A stretch of DNA of 64,000 nucleotides from Planctomycetota bacterium (GTDB lineage: Bacteria; Planctomycetota; Planctomycetia; Planctomycetales; Planctomycetaceae). The translations under genes were made by a program, and so were the position numbers. This document shows positions 42,555 to 51,665 of the stretch, in pieces (the first letter of the stretch is position 1; each line of letters begins with the position of its first letter). The stretch covers positions 1 through 64,000 of the forward strand of contig QWPB01000063.1 of the NCBI GenBank assembly GCA_003671275.1, given 5' to 3'. A model generated the notes under the pieces. It was not told the origin of the DNA. It did no database searches and was given only the letters and a program-made list of their open reading frames with translations.

Positions 42555-43859
42555 CTATGCCGCGCGGGTAAGGGGGCTCCGCAGACGATGGGCCACCGCC
42601 ATGAGAAGATCGGTCCGCGCCCGCACGGTCTCTTTGTGGAATCGGCAAAGTGCCTCGACTCCCTGAAGCAGATTTTTCGGGTCACAGCATTTGGGTGGAC
42701 TTTGCGGGCTGTAGTGGCCCTCGAACAGCTGGTCGACGGCCCCTTCCTCGACTTCCATTCTCCGGCGACGGGCTTCTTCCAGCAGGATTGCGGAAAACCG
42801 ATCCCGATCGGGCGCTGGCAGTTCCACGCGCGTCATGATTCGGCGAATCACGGGGGCGGGAATCGCCGGAGCATCCGGCCCCGCCACAAATACCAGCCAG
42901 GCATCCACCGGCAACGTGATTCGCCGCCCGGACACCGTCGTCAGGAGATCCGATTGGTCCTCCAGCGGCAGAATCCACCGATTCATCAGTTCCACAAACG
43001 AAGACGTGTGCCGCCCCAGGTCATCCAACACCAGGATGCCACCATTTGCCATCACCTGAAACGGCGCGACAGGACAGGCTGCGGAGACCGGTTGAGCGAT
43101 ACGAACCTCAGCCGGGCTTAGATCGAGCGACCGGTAAATTGCCGGACGGCGAACCTTGCGCCAGCGGGCGTCGCCCTCGGCGAGACACGCCGGCGTGACC
43201 TCTTCAATACGCGGCGAACTGTCCAATGGATGGTGAATGGCCGGGTCGAAGATCCGCAGACAGCAGTCGCCGGTCCATACGGCATATGGGACGTAGATCG
43301 CTTCCGAAGAGTGCTCGACGAGTTGAGCCAGACGGCCTGCGACGAGCGACTTGCCATTCCCGGAATCGCCGGTCAGCAGCAGCGCCCCCCCCGAAGCAGC
43401 AGCCAGCTGCAACTCTTCGAGCGTGGTGTCGTCCAACACGACGCCTTGCAGAGTCTGTGCCAGATCGTCAGCGGTGATCCCGGTCCCATCGAACCGCTGC
43501 TGACGGCACTGATCCAGATAGTCGTTGAGCGAGACGGGCGCTGGCCCCATATACCGCGAGGCAGCGAATGCGTCGCACGCCCGATTCCGTCCCGCCGATG
43601 TCGGACAGTACCGCACCGGGTCCGGTGCATGCGAAGTGACGGGCAATACCAATCCCGCAAGATCGAGAGATCTCAGCAATTCCTCGATGATGGCCTGCGG
43701 TAACCGAATCTCACGACACAGCTCCTCAGCCGAGGCACTGCCGCGGGGATGCAGATGCTTAAGCAGCAGCTCCTGCAATACCGGTAGCGGGACCCCGCTG
43801 GCCTCCAGAGAGGCGGGCGGTGTCGGAACGGCGATGGTGGGATATCCGCTCTCCGACAT
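42555..43859 (-). CDS. AAA ATPase with N-terminal winged-helix-like region
   Basis: A 434-residue cytoplasmic protein. Residues 20-75 (VLQELLLKHLHPRGSASAEE) look like a winged helix. An AAA domain follows: Walker A LTGDSGNGKSLV near residue 163, Walker B GGILVLDDLGRH near 272, and a GRRITLPVDAWLVFVAG sensor-like strand. The region GAVDQLFEGHYS begins a C-terminal helical lid. I do not recognise a named subfamily; the Planctomycetota context with a TPR lipoprotein suggests a role in envelope or pilus assembly. The ATG at 43859 is chosen over one at 43940 because the extra residues look non-conserved. Confidence 0.82.
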   Translation of the reverse strand: MSESGYPTIAVPTPPASLEASGVPLPVLQELLLKHLHPRGSASAEELCREIRLPQAIIEELLRSLDLAGLVLPVTSHAPDPVRYCPTSAGRNRACDAFAASRYMGPAPVSLNDYLDQCRQQRFDGTGITADDLAQTLQGVVLDDTTLEELQLAAASGGALLLTGDSGNGKSLVAGRLAQLVEHSSEAIYVPYAVWTGDCCLRIFDPAIHHPLDSSPRIEEVTPACLAEGDARWRKVRRPAIYRSLDLSPAEVRIAQPVSAACPVAPFQVMANGGILVLDDLGRHTSSFVELMNRWILPLEDQSDLLTTVSGRRITLPVDAWLVFVAGPDAPAIPAPVIRRIMTRVELPAPDRDRFSAILLEEARRRRMEVEEGAVDQLFEGHYSPQSPPKCCDPKNLLQGVEALCRFHKETVRARTDLLMAVAHRLRSPLTRAA

Positions 43860-43985
43860 AGTGAGACCTTGGGTATGTTTCCCTTTCCGAGCCAGTGGGT
43901 CAGCAGGCGACCCGGGGTAGAAATGAAACTGGGAGGACACGTTCCCTAAGACACGGTCCCCCCAGTTTCGATCGCCCCCGGAAAA

Positions 43986-44666
43986 TTAATTGCCGCCTCC
44001 GCCTCCACCACCGCTTTGCACCGATTGATAGGTGATGGCCGGAGGTGTACGGAGTTCGAGTTCCTGTTCGTAGATCCAGTTGACTTCTTCCGCCGAACGT
44101 CCTGCCGGGTGAGTCACACGGGTCAGGACGGGAGGCATCGCATCGGTCCCTGCCAAGCCCGCAATCGTTGATTGCACGGTAGCAACACGCGTCTGATTCA
44201 TGGCGGGGTCGTTCATCGACTGCACATAAATCCGACGATGTTCCGTCGGGGCACTTTGAAGGATCCAGCGGACCTGCTTTTCACCCGCCTGGTTCAGGCC
44301 GTTGGTTTCGGGATCAAAGTGGTATTCGTAGAGTGTGGTGGCCATTTCCCAGCCGTTGCTCGTCTGGGCCTGCCAGACGCTACGGACCGCTTCACGATCC
44401 GAACAGACGTAGGGATGCGGCCAATACTTGGCAGCGTGGTACCGGTGCATGTACAGCTGCTTTTCACCGGTCGGACGCGGGCGCGGGGGCCAGAATTTCC
44501 CGTACTGATAGACCTGTCGGTCACCGACGGGATCTTCGGCGTGCATTGCGTACCACTCTTCGGAACCCCTTTTGGGGCCGTTGCTTGAGAACGGCCAGCC
44601 CGCCAGCAAACTGGCACTGGACAGTCCCACCATCGCTGCACATGCAGCCCAGTTCAGATATCGCAC
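43986..44666 (-). CDS. Exported protein of unknown function
   Basis: A 226-residue protein with a signal peptide (YLNWAACAAMVGLSSASLLAG), a basic, Trp/Tyr-rich mature domain (KFWPPRPRPTGEKQLYMHRY, WPHPYVCSDREAV) and a poly-Gly tail (GGGGGGN). I choose the GTG at 44666 because GGGGGGAAC lies just upstream and the signal peptide starts at once; an in-frame ATG at 44771 would place 35 polar residues before the signal. No enzymatic motif is recognised. It lies upstream of the AAA ATPase gene on the same strand, 126 bases away, and is divergent from the HtrA-like operon. Confidence 0.7.
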   Translation of the reverse strand: MRYLNWAACAAMVGLSSASLLAGWPFSSNGPKRGSEEWYAMHAEDPVGDRQVYQYGKFWPPRPRPTGEKQLYMHRYHAAKYWPHPYVCSDREAVRSVWQAQTSNGWEMATTLYEYHFDPETNGLNQAGEKQVRWILQSAPTEHRRIYVQSMNDPAMNQTRVATVQSTIAGLAGTDAMPPVLTRVTHPAGRSAEEVNWIYEQELELRTPPAITYQSVQSGGGGGGGN

Positions 44667-44919
44667 GATTGTTCCCCCCGGAACGCAGCCGCCCTGGCTC
44701 TCTCCGCCTTGATCCCGGATTTCGATGATCTTGGTGCGAGAGCGCGGCCCATCCTGAGAGTTCATCGGCAATCGACCCTGCCGGGATTGACGAGAAGTCG
44801 CGAAATGCCGGATGTAGCGAACTGACTCGAGTTCCGCGTTCTCCGGTTTCTCTCTCCTCTCCGACCCGACGAACGTCTACGATGATTGTCTGTACCCGGT
44901 TCTGTCGAAGGGGTTGCTC

Positions 44920-46629
44920 TTGAACACCCACATGTTGTCCCCGCTGATCCTGATGGTTCTGACCGTCCACTCAGTGGCCGCAGCTGAGGTCGCTCCCCAA
45001 GTTCTGAAAGCCCAATCCGCTCGCATCGCCACCGTTGCCCAGGCCATGCCCGCCGTAGTCGCGATCTTCGATAATGAGGGGAAAGGCGGTGGTTCCGGGG
45101 TTCTCATCCAGCGGGACGGTCTCACGGTGACCAACTTCCACGTCGTGGAAGGGATGGGACCGTTCATGAAGTGCGGGCTGAGCGATGGAAAGCTGTACGA
45201 CGCCGTGGTCATCGGCATCGACCCCACGGGGGACGTGGCACTGATCCAGATGCAAGGGCGAACCGACTTTCCGGTGGCTGAGATTGCGGATAGTGATACG
45301 GTACAGATGGGGGACTGGTGCTTCGCGATGGGGAACCCGTTCCTGTTGGCGACCGATTACCAGCCCACCGTGACTTATGGCGTGGTAGCCGGAACCCATC
45401 GGTATCAATACCCGGCGGGCACCTTTCTCGAATACACCGACTGTCTGCAGGTCGATGCCTCGATCAATCCCGGAAACTCCGGCGGACCGCTGTTTAACAA
45501 CCAGGGCCAACTAATCGGCATCAACGGACGGATCTCCGTCGAGAAACGTGGCCGCGTGAATATCGGGGCGGGATACGCCATCTCGATCAACCAGGTGATG
45601 CACTTCAAGGACCACTTGCTCAGTGGCCGGATCGTGGACCACGCCACATTGGGAGCGACGGTCACGACCGACGCCGAAGGACGAGTGGTCATTGCCCAGA
45701 TTCTCGAACAGTCCGAGGCCTTTCGGCGCGGCTTGCGATCCGGCGATGAACTCGTCGAGTTCGCGGGCCGACCGATCCGGAGTGTGAACCAATTCAAGAA
45801 TGTCCTGGGGATCTATCCTGCCGGATGGAAATTGCCACTGACCTACAAACATGAGGGCGAACAGAAGTCGATCGTTGTCCGGCTGCGAACGCTGCATCGC
45901 CGGGCGGAACTGGTGGGCGAGGACGAAGAGGCCCCGCCCGAACACCCCCGGCCCAAACTCCAGTTGCCCGAACTTCCCTTCGAGATTCCGGGACTGAACA
46001 AGAAACCGCCGCATGCTCACCTGTTTGAAGGAAAGGCCGGGTACGGGAATTTCTACTTCAACAAGCTGGCGACGGACCGGGCCATAGAGTCGATGCTGCC
46101 CTGGGGCCAGTTTGCGGCAGCCACGGGAACCTGGTCCCTGAACCTGAAAGGTCCCCGGAATGTGCCGATGCAGATCAAACTGACGGACACGACCGTCGCC
46201 GCGCGGATCGATGAGACCGCTTACATCCAGAATCTGTCTGAACCCTATCTCGATAAGCCGCCGGGTTCCGGGGGTCTGCTGATTGCGATGGACCATTTGC
46301 GGCGAATGCTGATTGCCCCGCACAAACAGTTCTCCGAGTTCTACTACGCAGGTTCGGAGCCGCTGGATGGCTCCGGTCCGCGAGTGGATGTGTATGTCGC
46401 TCTGCACAGCACGGCGATCAGCCGCTGGTACTTTCAACGGGAACCAATCGCACTGGTGGGCTGGGATACCGCGATCGAAGAAGACACCGACGAATGCGAA
46501 ATCCGGTTCACCGAACTGGCCGACTTCGGCGGTCGCAAGCTGCCGAAGAAGCTGACGGTACGCCGGGCCGAGAGTCTGTTGGGTGAGTTTGAAATCGAGT
46601 CGGCGACGATGTCGGGGGAGCAGCCGTGA
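44920..46629 (+). CDS. HtrA-like serine protease with PDZ and extra C-terminal domain
   Basis: A 569-residue exported protease. After a signal peptide (LSPLILMVLTVHSVAAA) comes a trypsin-fold domain with an intact triad: His in VTNFHVVEG, Asp in DPTGDVALI and Ser in NPGNSGGPLFN. A PDZ domain (about 245-330; SEAFRRGLRSGDELVEF) follows. The last 220 residues form an additional domain (LFEGKAGYGNFYFNKL to the end) not present in DegP and not recognised. GAAGGGG lies six bases before the TTG at 44920; an ATG at 44932 is the alternative start. Its TGA overlaps the start of a catalytically dead relative (GTGA). Confidence 0.86.
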   Translation: MNTHMLSPLILMVLTVHSVAAAEVAPQVLKAQSARIATVAQAMPAVVAIFDNEGKGGGSGVLIQRDGLTVTNFHVVEGMGPFMKCGLSDGKLYDAVVIGIDPTGDVALIQMQGRTDFPVAEIADSDTVQMGDWCFAMGNPFLLATDYQPTVTYGVVAGTHRYQYPAGTFLEYTDCLQVDASINPGNSGGPLFNNQGQLIGINGRISVEKRGRVNIGAGYAISINQVMHFKDHLLSGRIVDHATLGATVTTDAEGRVVIAQILEQSEAFRRGLRSGDELVEFAGRPIRSVNQFKNVLGIYPAGWKLPLTYKHEGEQKSIVVRLRTLHRRAELVGEDEEAPPEHPRPKLQLPELPFEIPGLNKKPPHAHLFEGKAGYGNFYFNKLATDRAIESMLPWGQFAAATGTWSLNLKGPRNVPMQIKLTDTTVAARIDETAYIQNLSEPYLDKPPGSGGLLIAMDHLRRMLIAPHKQFSEFYYAGSEPLDGSGPRVDVYVALHSTAISRWYFQREPIALVGWDTAIEEDTDECEIRFTELADFGGRKLPKKLTVRRAESLLGEFEIESATMSGEQP

Positions 46630-47693
46630 GAAGAACAACCGTGCTGAATCGGCAATCCCGAAGGTTTCTCCCGTGGGTGATGTGGGCCTGGGTGTTCGGA
46701 GTGGGACTGTGGGGAGGGAATCACCCGTTGTCCGCTGCGGATCGCTCGCCGGTCGAGGCTGAAGTGCAGTCCAAAGTCGTCAAGCTCTACGGAGCGGGCG
46801 GGCTGGCAGGACTGCAAGGGTACGGCACCGGGTTCATCGTTTCACCCGATGGGCATATCGCCACGATCTGGAGCCACCTGCTCGACGCCGATGCCGTGGC
46901 CGTGGTGTTGTCCAATGGACGTCGCCTGATGGGGCGGGTCGTCGCAGCTGAACCCAAGCTCGACCTCGCCTTGTTGAAGATCGATGCCACGGGACTCGAA
47001 CACTTCGACCTGACCCGTTCGGCAGCCGGGGGTCCGGGGACGCGGGTCTTCGCTTTCAGCAACATGTTCAAGGTCGCTGCCGGAGACGAACCAGTCTCGA
47101 TGCAGCACGGGATCATCTCGGCCCGGACCAAGCTGGCGGCGCGGCGCGGACGGTTCGCTTCGAACTATTCCGGACCGGTTTATGTCGTCGATGCCATCAC
47201 CAATAACCCCGGAGCCGCCGGGGGGATTCTCACCGATCGACGAGGCCAGTTACTGGGAATGCTGGGACGCGAGCTTCGTGATGCCCAGTCACAGGTATGG
47301 GTGAACTATGTCGTCCCTGCAGGCGAGATCACTCCGACGCTCCAAGCCATGATGCGTGGCGAGTACACCCGCGAAAAGGTCGTTGATCCGCTGGCCAATG
47401 CCCGCGAGATTCCTCCGCGAACGTTTGGGCTGATTCTGGTTCCGGACATCGTATATCGGACGCCCGCCTACATCGACGAGATCGTCCCGGGCTCGGTGGC
47501 GGCTACCGCTAAACTCCAGCCGGATGATCTGATCGTGTTCCTGAATGGCAAGGTCGTGGGCTCGGTCCGCACACTGCAGGCTGAGTTGAATCTGCTCCAG
47601 CCCGGGGAGGACGCCGAGTTCGTTATCCGCCGGGGATCGGAACTGATTACCGTCCAGTTTCCGGTGCCCCTCTCGCTGGATGAGAAGCAGTGA
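46626..47693 (+). CDS. HtrA-like pseudoprotease with PDZ domain (catalytic Ser replaced by Ala)
   Basis: A 355-residue exported protein with the same fold order as its neighbour: signal peptide (FLPWVMWAWVFGVGLWGG), trypsin-like domain, PDZ domain (about 260-350; GSVAATAKLQPDDLIVFLNG). His (IWSHLL) and Asp (KLDLALLKI) of the triad remain, but the nucleophile motif that should read GNSGGP is NNPGAAGGILTD: Ala replaces Ser. It cannot act as a normal serine protease. It probably regulates or assembles with the active partner encoded just before it; the GTG at 46626 overlaps the partner's TGA and implies coupled, balanced synthesis. queG overlaps in the same way. Confidence 0.86.
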   Translation: MRRTTVLNRQSRRFLPWVMWAWVFGVGLWGGNHPLSAADRSPVEAEVQSKVVKLYGAGGLAGLQGYGTGFIVSPDGHIATIWSHLLDADAVAVVLSNGRRLMGRVVAAEPKLDLALLKIDATGLEHFDLTRSAAGGPGTRVFAFSNMFKVAAGDEPVSMQHGIISARTKLAARRGRFASNYSGPVYVVDAITNNPGAAGGILTDRRGQLLGMLGRELRDAQSQVWVNYVVPAGEITPTLQAMMRGEYTREKVVDPLANAREIPPRTFGLILVPDIVYRTPAYIDEIVPGSVAATAKLQPDDLIVFLNGKVVGSVRTLQAELNLLQPGEDAEFVIRRGSELITVQFPVPLSLDEKQ

Positions 47694-48796
47694 GCGGAGC
47701 ACCGCCTGCTCCCGACGAGATGTCACGGGCCATCAAGGAGCAGGCACACTCTCTCGGATTTGAACTGGTAGGAATCGCTCCTGCGGTGGCCCCTGAGACC
47801 CTGGCCCACTTCGAAGCCTGGCTCGCCCGCGGATTCGCGGGCAAGATGGCCTACATGGAGCGCCGCTGGGAAGCCTATACCCATCCCGAACATGTACTTC
47901 CCCCTGTGCGATCCGTGGTGATGCTCGGCATGGTTTATGGTTTTCGAGCCGAAGTCCGTGCCCGGGACCGGACCGCAACGGACGCCTCGCTCGTAAACGA
48001 CGCGCGGTCTCACCCCGCCATGGGCCGCATTGCGGCCTACGCGCAAGGCACCGTCGATTACCACAATCTCATCCGGGAGCGACTCAAGCAGCTCAGCGGT
48101 GCGATCCATACCCTGGCACCCGGCTCACGGACACGCGGGGTGGTCGACACCGCTCCACTTCTCGAACGAGACTTCGCTCGCCTGGCCGGACTCGGCTGGT
48201 TCGGCAAGAACACGCTGCTGATCAACAAACAGCGGGGAAGTGGTCTCTTCCTGGCCGCCCTGCTGACTGACCTGGAGTTGGAAACGGACGCCCGGCACGA
48301 CACCAGCCACTGTGGAAGCTGCACTCGATGCCTCGATGTCTGCCCCACCGGAGCCTTGCCGGAACCGTATCTGCTCGATGCCACACGGTGCATTTCGTAC
48401 CTGACGATTGAGCTGCGCGACCAGCCGGTTCCAGAAGAGTTACGCCAGGGAATTGGCGAATGGATGTTTGGTTGTGACTTATGTCAGACGGTTTGCCCTT
48501 GGAACCACAAGGCTTCCCTCGGGTCGGTTCCCGAACTGCAGCCGGACCCCGCACTCATCGGACGGACATTGAAAGAGTGGCTGCAATTGACCCCCGAGCA
48601 GTTCACCGAACAGCTGAAAGAAACTCCCTTGAGCCGTCCGGGCTGGGCTGGAATCCTGAGAAATGCCTGCATCGTGGCCGGGAATCTCAAGGCGTTGGAG
48701 GTAGTTCCGGAACTGACACAGTTGGCCGGAGATCCCGACCCCCTCGTCCGCGAGGCAGCCTGCTGGGCACTCACCCAGCTTGCTCGTGGGGGTTGA
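47690..48796 (+). CDS. queG: Epoxyqueuosine reductase
   Basis: QueG reduces epoxyqueuosine to queuosine in tRNA, the last step of the pathway, using cobalamin and two [4Fe-4S] clusters. The 368-residue length fits. The cofactor domain (residues about 1-180; DTAPLLERDFARLAGLGWFGKN is family-typical) precedes two ferredoxin-like cysteine sets: CGSCTRCLDVCPTGAL near 207 and GCDLCQTVCPWN near 260. A HEAT-like repeat closes the chain (REAACWALTQL). The GTG at 47690 overlaps the pseudoprotease stop (GTGA). The link with the HtrA-like pair is positional, with no clear functional reason. Confidence 0.95.
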   Translation: MSGAPPAPDEMSRAIKEQAHSLGFELVGIAPAVAPETLAHFEAWLARGFAGKMAYMERRWEAYTHPEHVLPPVRSVVMLGMVYGFRAEVRARDRTATDASLVNDARSHPAMGRIAAYAQGTVDYHNLIRERLKQLSGAIHTLAPGSRTRGVVDTAPLLERDFARLAGLGWFGKNTLLINKQRGSGLFLAALLTDLELETDARHDTSHCGSCTRCLDVCPTGALPEPYLLDATRCISYLTIELRDQPVPEELRQGIGEWMFGCDLCQTVCPWNHKASLGSVPELQPDPALIGRTLKEWLQLTPEQFTEQLKETPLSRPGWAGILRNACIVAGNLKALEVVPELTQLAGDPDPLVREAACWALTQLARGG

Positions 48797-48926
48797 AATA
48801 ACGCCACCGGGTGGTCGTTCAGGGGGGCGGCTGGTCCGGCAGAACCCTCCGGAGAAATGATCTTGGTAGGGCTGAGCCACATGTCGTAAACTCCTGTGGC
48901 CTAGAAACTCACATCAGGAGCACGGA

Positions 48927-49817
48927 ATGGATTCCGTCCCGGACGAGGTGCCGGAACTCTGGCAGGAGGCCCATTCCCGCCCTCCCCTGTTTCCCACTCC
49001 CACAGCCAATCCCTGGCGGATGTTCTGGTGGCTGCTGGTGGCGAGCGCCCTGTGCCTGGCACTGCTCGATCACCGTCTGTCTGGTTTTATCAAGTCGCAT
49101 CGGTTGCGGGGCGATGCTGCCGACCTGTTGCACGCAGCGGAACATTTCGGGACTCCGTTTGGAGCCGTGCTGATCCTGGTGACCATCTGGTTGACGCACC
49201 CTGAGCTGCGCCAGCGGTTGGGACGAGTCCTGTGGGTGCCGGTGATTGCCGGGATGTCGGCGAACATCATGAAGCTGATGATCAGCCGGCGGCGGCCCAA
49301 TGCCTTTGAATTTGAACAGTCAATTCTGGCGAGCTTTGAGGGGCTCTTCCACCTCGGAGCGGGGGGCTCGCGATTGCAGGGATTTCCCTCTGCCCATACC
49401 GCCTTTGCGTTTGGTTTCGCAGTTATGCTCGGATCGATGTGGCCCGTCGCCCGAAAATGGTTCCTGTGCCTGGCAGCTCTGGTCGCCGCTCAGCGGGTGG
49501 GCAGCTGTGCTCATTTCCCCAGTGACGTGTGTGCCGGAGCCGCTTTGGGGTGGCTGATCGGGTGGTACAGCACCGGCAATGGCTGGCTGGCCCGAATGTT
49601 CACGCGGATGGAAGACTGGTGGTTTCCGCCGCGACTGCCCGCTCCCCTGGGAGCCTCAATGGGACCGACCTCTCCGCCCCGATGGTCCGAGGGCCGTCCC
49701 CTGACTCCTTCGCCGGGACTGATTACCGGCTCGGTGGCGTCACGCCAAGCCGCCATTGTGCCTGTGCATGCGACACTCCCTTTATCCCATGAGTCACACG
49801 ATCCCCGGGGTTCGTGA
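48927..49817 (+). CDS. PAP2-family membrane phosphatase
   Basis: A 296-residue polytopic protein of the PAP2 phosphatase superfamily with about six helices. The three catalytic segments are present: KLMISRRRPN (KxxxxxxRP) near 116, GFPSAHTAFAFGF (PSGH-type with Ala for Gly) near 151, and RVGSCAHFPSDV (SRxxxxxHxxxD-type) near 190. Such enzymes dephosphorylate lipid pyrophosphates, including undecaprenyl pyrophosphate recycled from glycan synthesis. The C-terminal 80 residues are Pro/Ser-rich and cytoplasmic or periplasmic. A GT39-type glycosyltransferase gene follows after 36 bases, so a role in lipid-linked sugar handling is likely. Confidence 0.87.
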   Translation: MDSVPDEVPELWQEAHSRPPLFPTPTANPWRMFWWLLVASALCLALLDHRLSGFIKSHRLRGDAADLLHAAEHFGTPFGAVLILVTIWLTHPELRQRLGRVLWVPVIAGMSANIMKLMISRRRPNAFEFEQSILASFEGLFHLGAGGSRLQGFPSAHTAFAFGFAVMLGSMWPVARKWFLCLAALVAAQRVGSCAHFPSDVCAGAALGWLIGWYSTGNGWLARMFTRMEDWWFPPRLPAPLGASMGPTSPPRWSEGRPLTPSPGLITGSVASRQAAIVPVHATLPLSHESHDPRGS

Positions 49818-49853
49818 ACGAGCGGCCAGACAACTGGTCCGAGGATTACCGTC

Positions 49854-51656
49854 ATGTCCGACTTTTCGAGAACCCGTTGGTGGGTCCTGGCCGCAGCCCT
49901 GGTCACTTTCATGACGGGCCTGGGTTCGACACGTCTGTGGGACGAGGACGAAGGCTGGTTCGCCGCGACCGCCGCCGAGATGCATCGTCGGGACGAATGG
50001 ATTGTCCCATGGCACAACGGCCAGGTCTTTACCCACAAACCCCCGCTCATGTACTGGGGGATGCGACTCGGTTTCGCGACATTCGGCGTGAATGAGTGGG
50101 GAGCGCGTATCGGGTCGGCCCTGTTCGGCACGGCGACCGCCCTGCTGACCTGCTGGATCGGCTGTCGGCTGTTTGCCCGCTCGGTCGGGCTGTGGGCCGG
50201 ACTGGCCATGGCCACCTGTATCATGTTTGGGGTGGTGTCACGAGCGTCGACGGCGGATGCCTATCTGGTCTTTTTCATGACGCTGGTCATGGCCGCCTAT
50301 ATCCGGTGGACACCGGGATTTCAGACGAACGATGCCGTCGAAACGGGTCTGTCCCGCTGGTTGCCGGCTCGATGGAGCGGATTTGTCGCCATGTATGCCG
50401 CCATGGGGCTGGCCGTCCTGGTCAAAGGTCCGATCGGCATCCTGCTGCCGGGGACGGGCATCGGCCTGTTTGTCCTGCTGCAGCTCACCCGCGGTGAAGT
50501 CCGGTGGCTGCCGCGAGGGCTGGCCATCGCTCGCTGGATTCCCCGTGTCTTTTGGGAGATGCGGCCCATCACGGCAATCGCCACGGTAGTCGTGGTTGCG
50601 GGCTGGTGGTTCGGAGCCGTGGAAGCCCGAACGGGAAGCGGATTCATTGCCGAATTCCTCGGGGTCCACAATGTCCAGCGGTTCCTGACCCCAATGGAGA
50701 AGCACAGCGGTCCCATCGTCTATTACATCCCCGTCGTTTGGATCGGGTTCTTCCCATGGTCGCTGTTCCTGATCCCGAGTGTGGTCTCGGTCTGGAGGCG
50801 GTTGCGTTTCCGCCAGGATGAAGCGGGGCATGCCGTGGAAAAGGACCAGGCAGCGTGGCGATTCGCGGTGTGCTGGTTCGCCATCATCTTTGTATTCTTC
50901 TCCCTCGCGAAGACCAAGTTGCCGAACTACGTGCTGCCTTGTTACCCACCGCTGGCCTTACTGGTGGGAGGCTGTCTGGAGCGGTGGCTCCGGGAGCCGC
51001 GAGAAAACTGGCGGTTCTGGTCCCGATGGGCCTTTGGCAGCCTGGCCGGGGTCGGCGTCGCGTTCCTCGTTCTGCTCCCCCTCCTGTTGCTGGCCACTTC
51101 CCACGGGGAACCGTGGCTGGTTCGGCTGGGAGTGCAATCCACGCTGGTGGCCGATCTGCTGCCCGTGGCGTGGGTCGGGGTTCCTGCCTTACTGGGAGGT
51201 GCCGCCTGTTTCTGGCTGGCGGAACGCGGTCAAGCCGAACGGATGCTGGCGGTCTTCTCGGTCACGGCGGTGATTTTCAGCTTGAGTATTTTGAGTGGGG
51301 CGGCCCGGCATATCGATCGGCATCAGACGAGTGCCACACTGGCCGAGTGTCTCCAGCCGAATGCCGACGGCACGCCCGTCCCGGTCGCCGCGTTCCGGTT
51401 GAATTCGCCAACCCTGGTCTATTACGCCAATCAGCCCGTGCCGCGAATCTCGCGTCCCCATGAAATTGTCCAGCACCTGGCGACTCCTGGCTGCCTTCTG
51501 GTCACGACGGACGAGGGGTGGCACCAGCTGGATGAAGACATCCGACACAAACTGGAGACGGTACGAGAGCTTCCCCGGTTTCCGATCGAGGGGAAGGTGA
51601 TGGTTTTGCGTCGCCGGACGGAAGTGACGGCTACAGTGGCAGAAGTGATTCACTAG
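49854..51656 (+). CDS. GT39-family membrane glycosyltransferase (ArnT/PMT-like)
   Basis: A 600-residue polytopic protein with about 12 helices and the GT39/GT-C features: an acidic first periplasmic loop (TRLWDEDEGWFA, the DE motif), HKPPLMYWGMRLGF just after, and a later LAKTKLPNYVLPCYPPLALLVGG. These enzymes move a sugar from a polyprenyl phosphate to lipid A, protein or glycan on the outer face of the inner membrane. The C-terminal 110 residues are a soluble domain. The acceptor cannot be told. The PAP2 gene upstream would recycle the lipid carrier. Confidence 0.9.
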   Translation: MSDFSRTRWWVLAAALVTFMTGLGSTRLWDEDEGWFAATAAEMHRRDEWIVPWHNGQVFTHKPPLMYWGMRLGFATFGVNEWGARIGSALFGTATALLTCWIGCRLFARSVGLWAGLAMATCIMFGVVSRASTADAYLVFFMTLVMAAYIRWTPGFQTNDAVETGLSRWLPARWSGFVAMYAAMGLAVLVKGPIGILLPGTGIGLFVLLQLTRGEVRWLPRGLAIARWIPRVFWEMRPITAIATVVVVAGWWFGAVEARTGSGFIAEFLGVHNVQRFLTPMEKHSGPIVYYIPVVWIGFFPWSLFLIPSVVSVWRRLRFRQDEAGHAVEKDQAAWRFAVCWFAIIFVFFSLAKTKLPNYVLPCYPPLALLVGGCLERWLREPRENWRFWSRWAFGSLAGVGVAFLVLLPLLLLATSHGEPWLVRLGVQSTLVADLLPVAWVGVPALLGGAACFWLAERGQAERMLAVFSVTAVIFSLSILSGAARHIDRHQTSATLAECLQPNADGTPVPVAAFRLNSPTLVYYANQPVPRISRPHEIVQHLATPGCLLVTTDEGWHQLDEDIRHKLETVRELPRFPIEGKVMVLRRRTEVTATVAEVIH

Positions 51657-51665
51657 CCCCATAAG

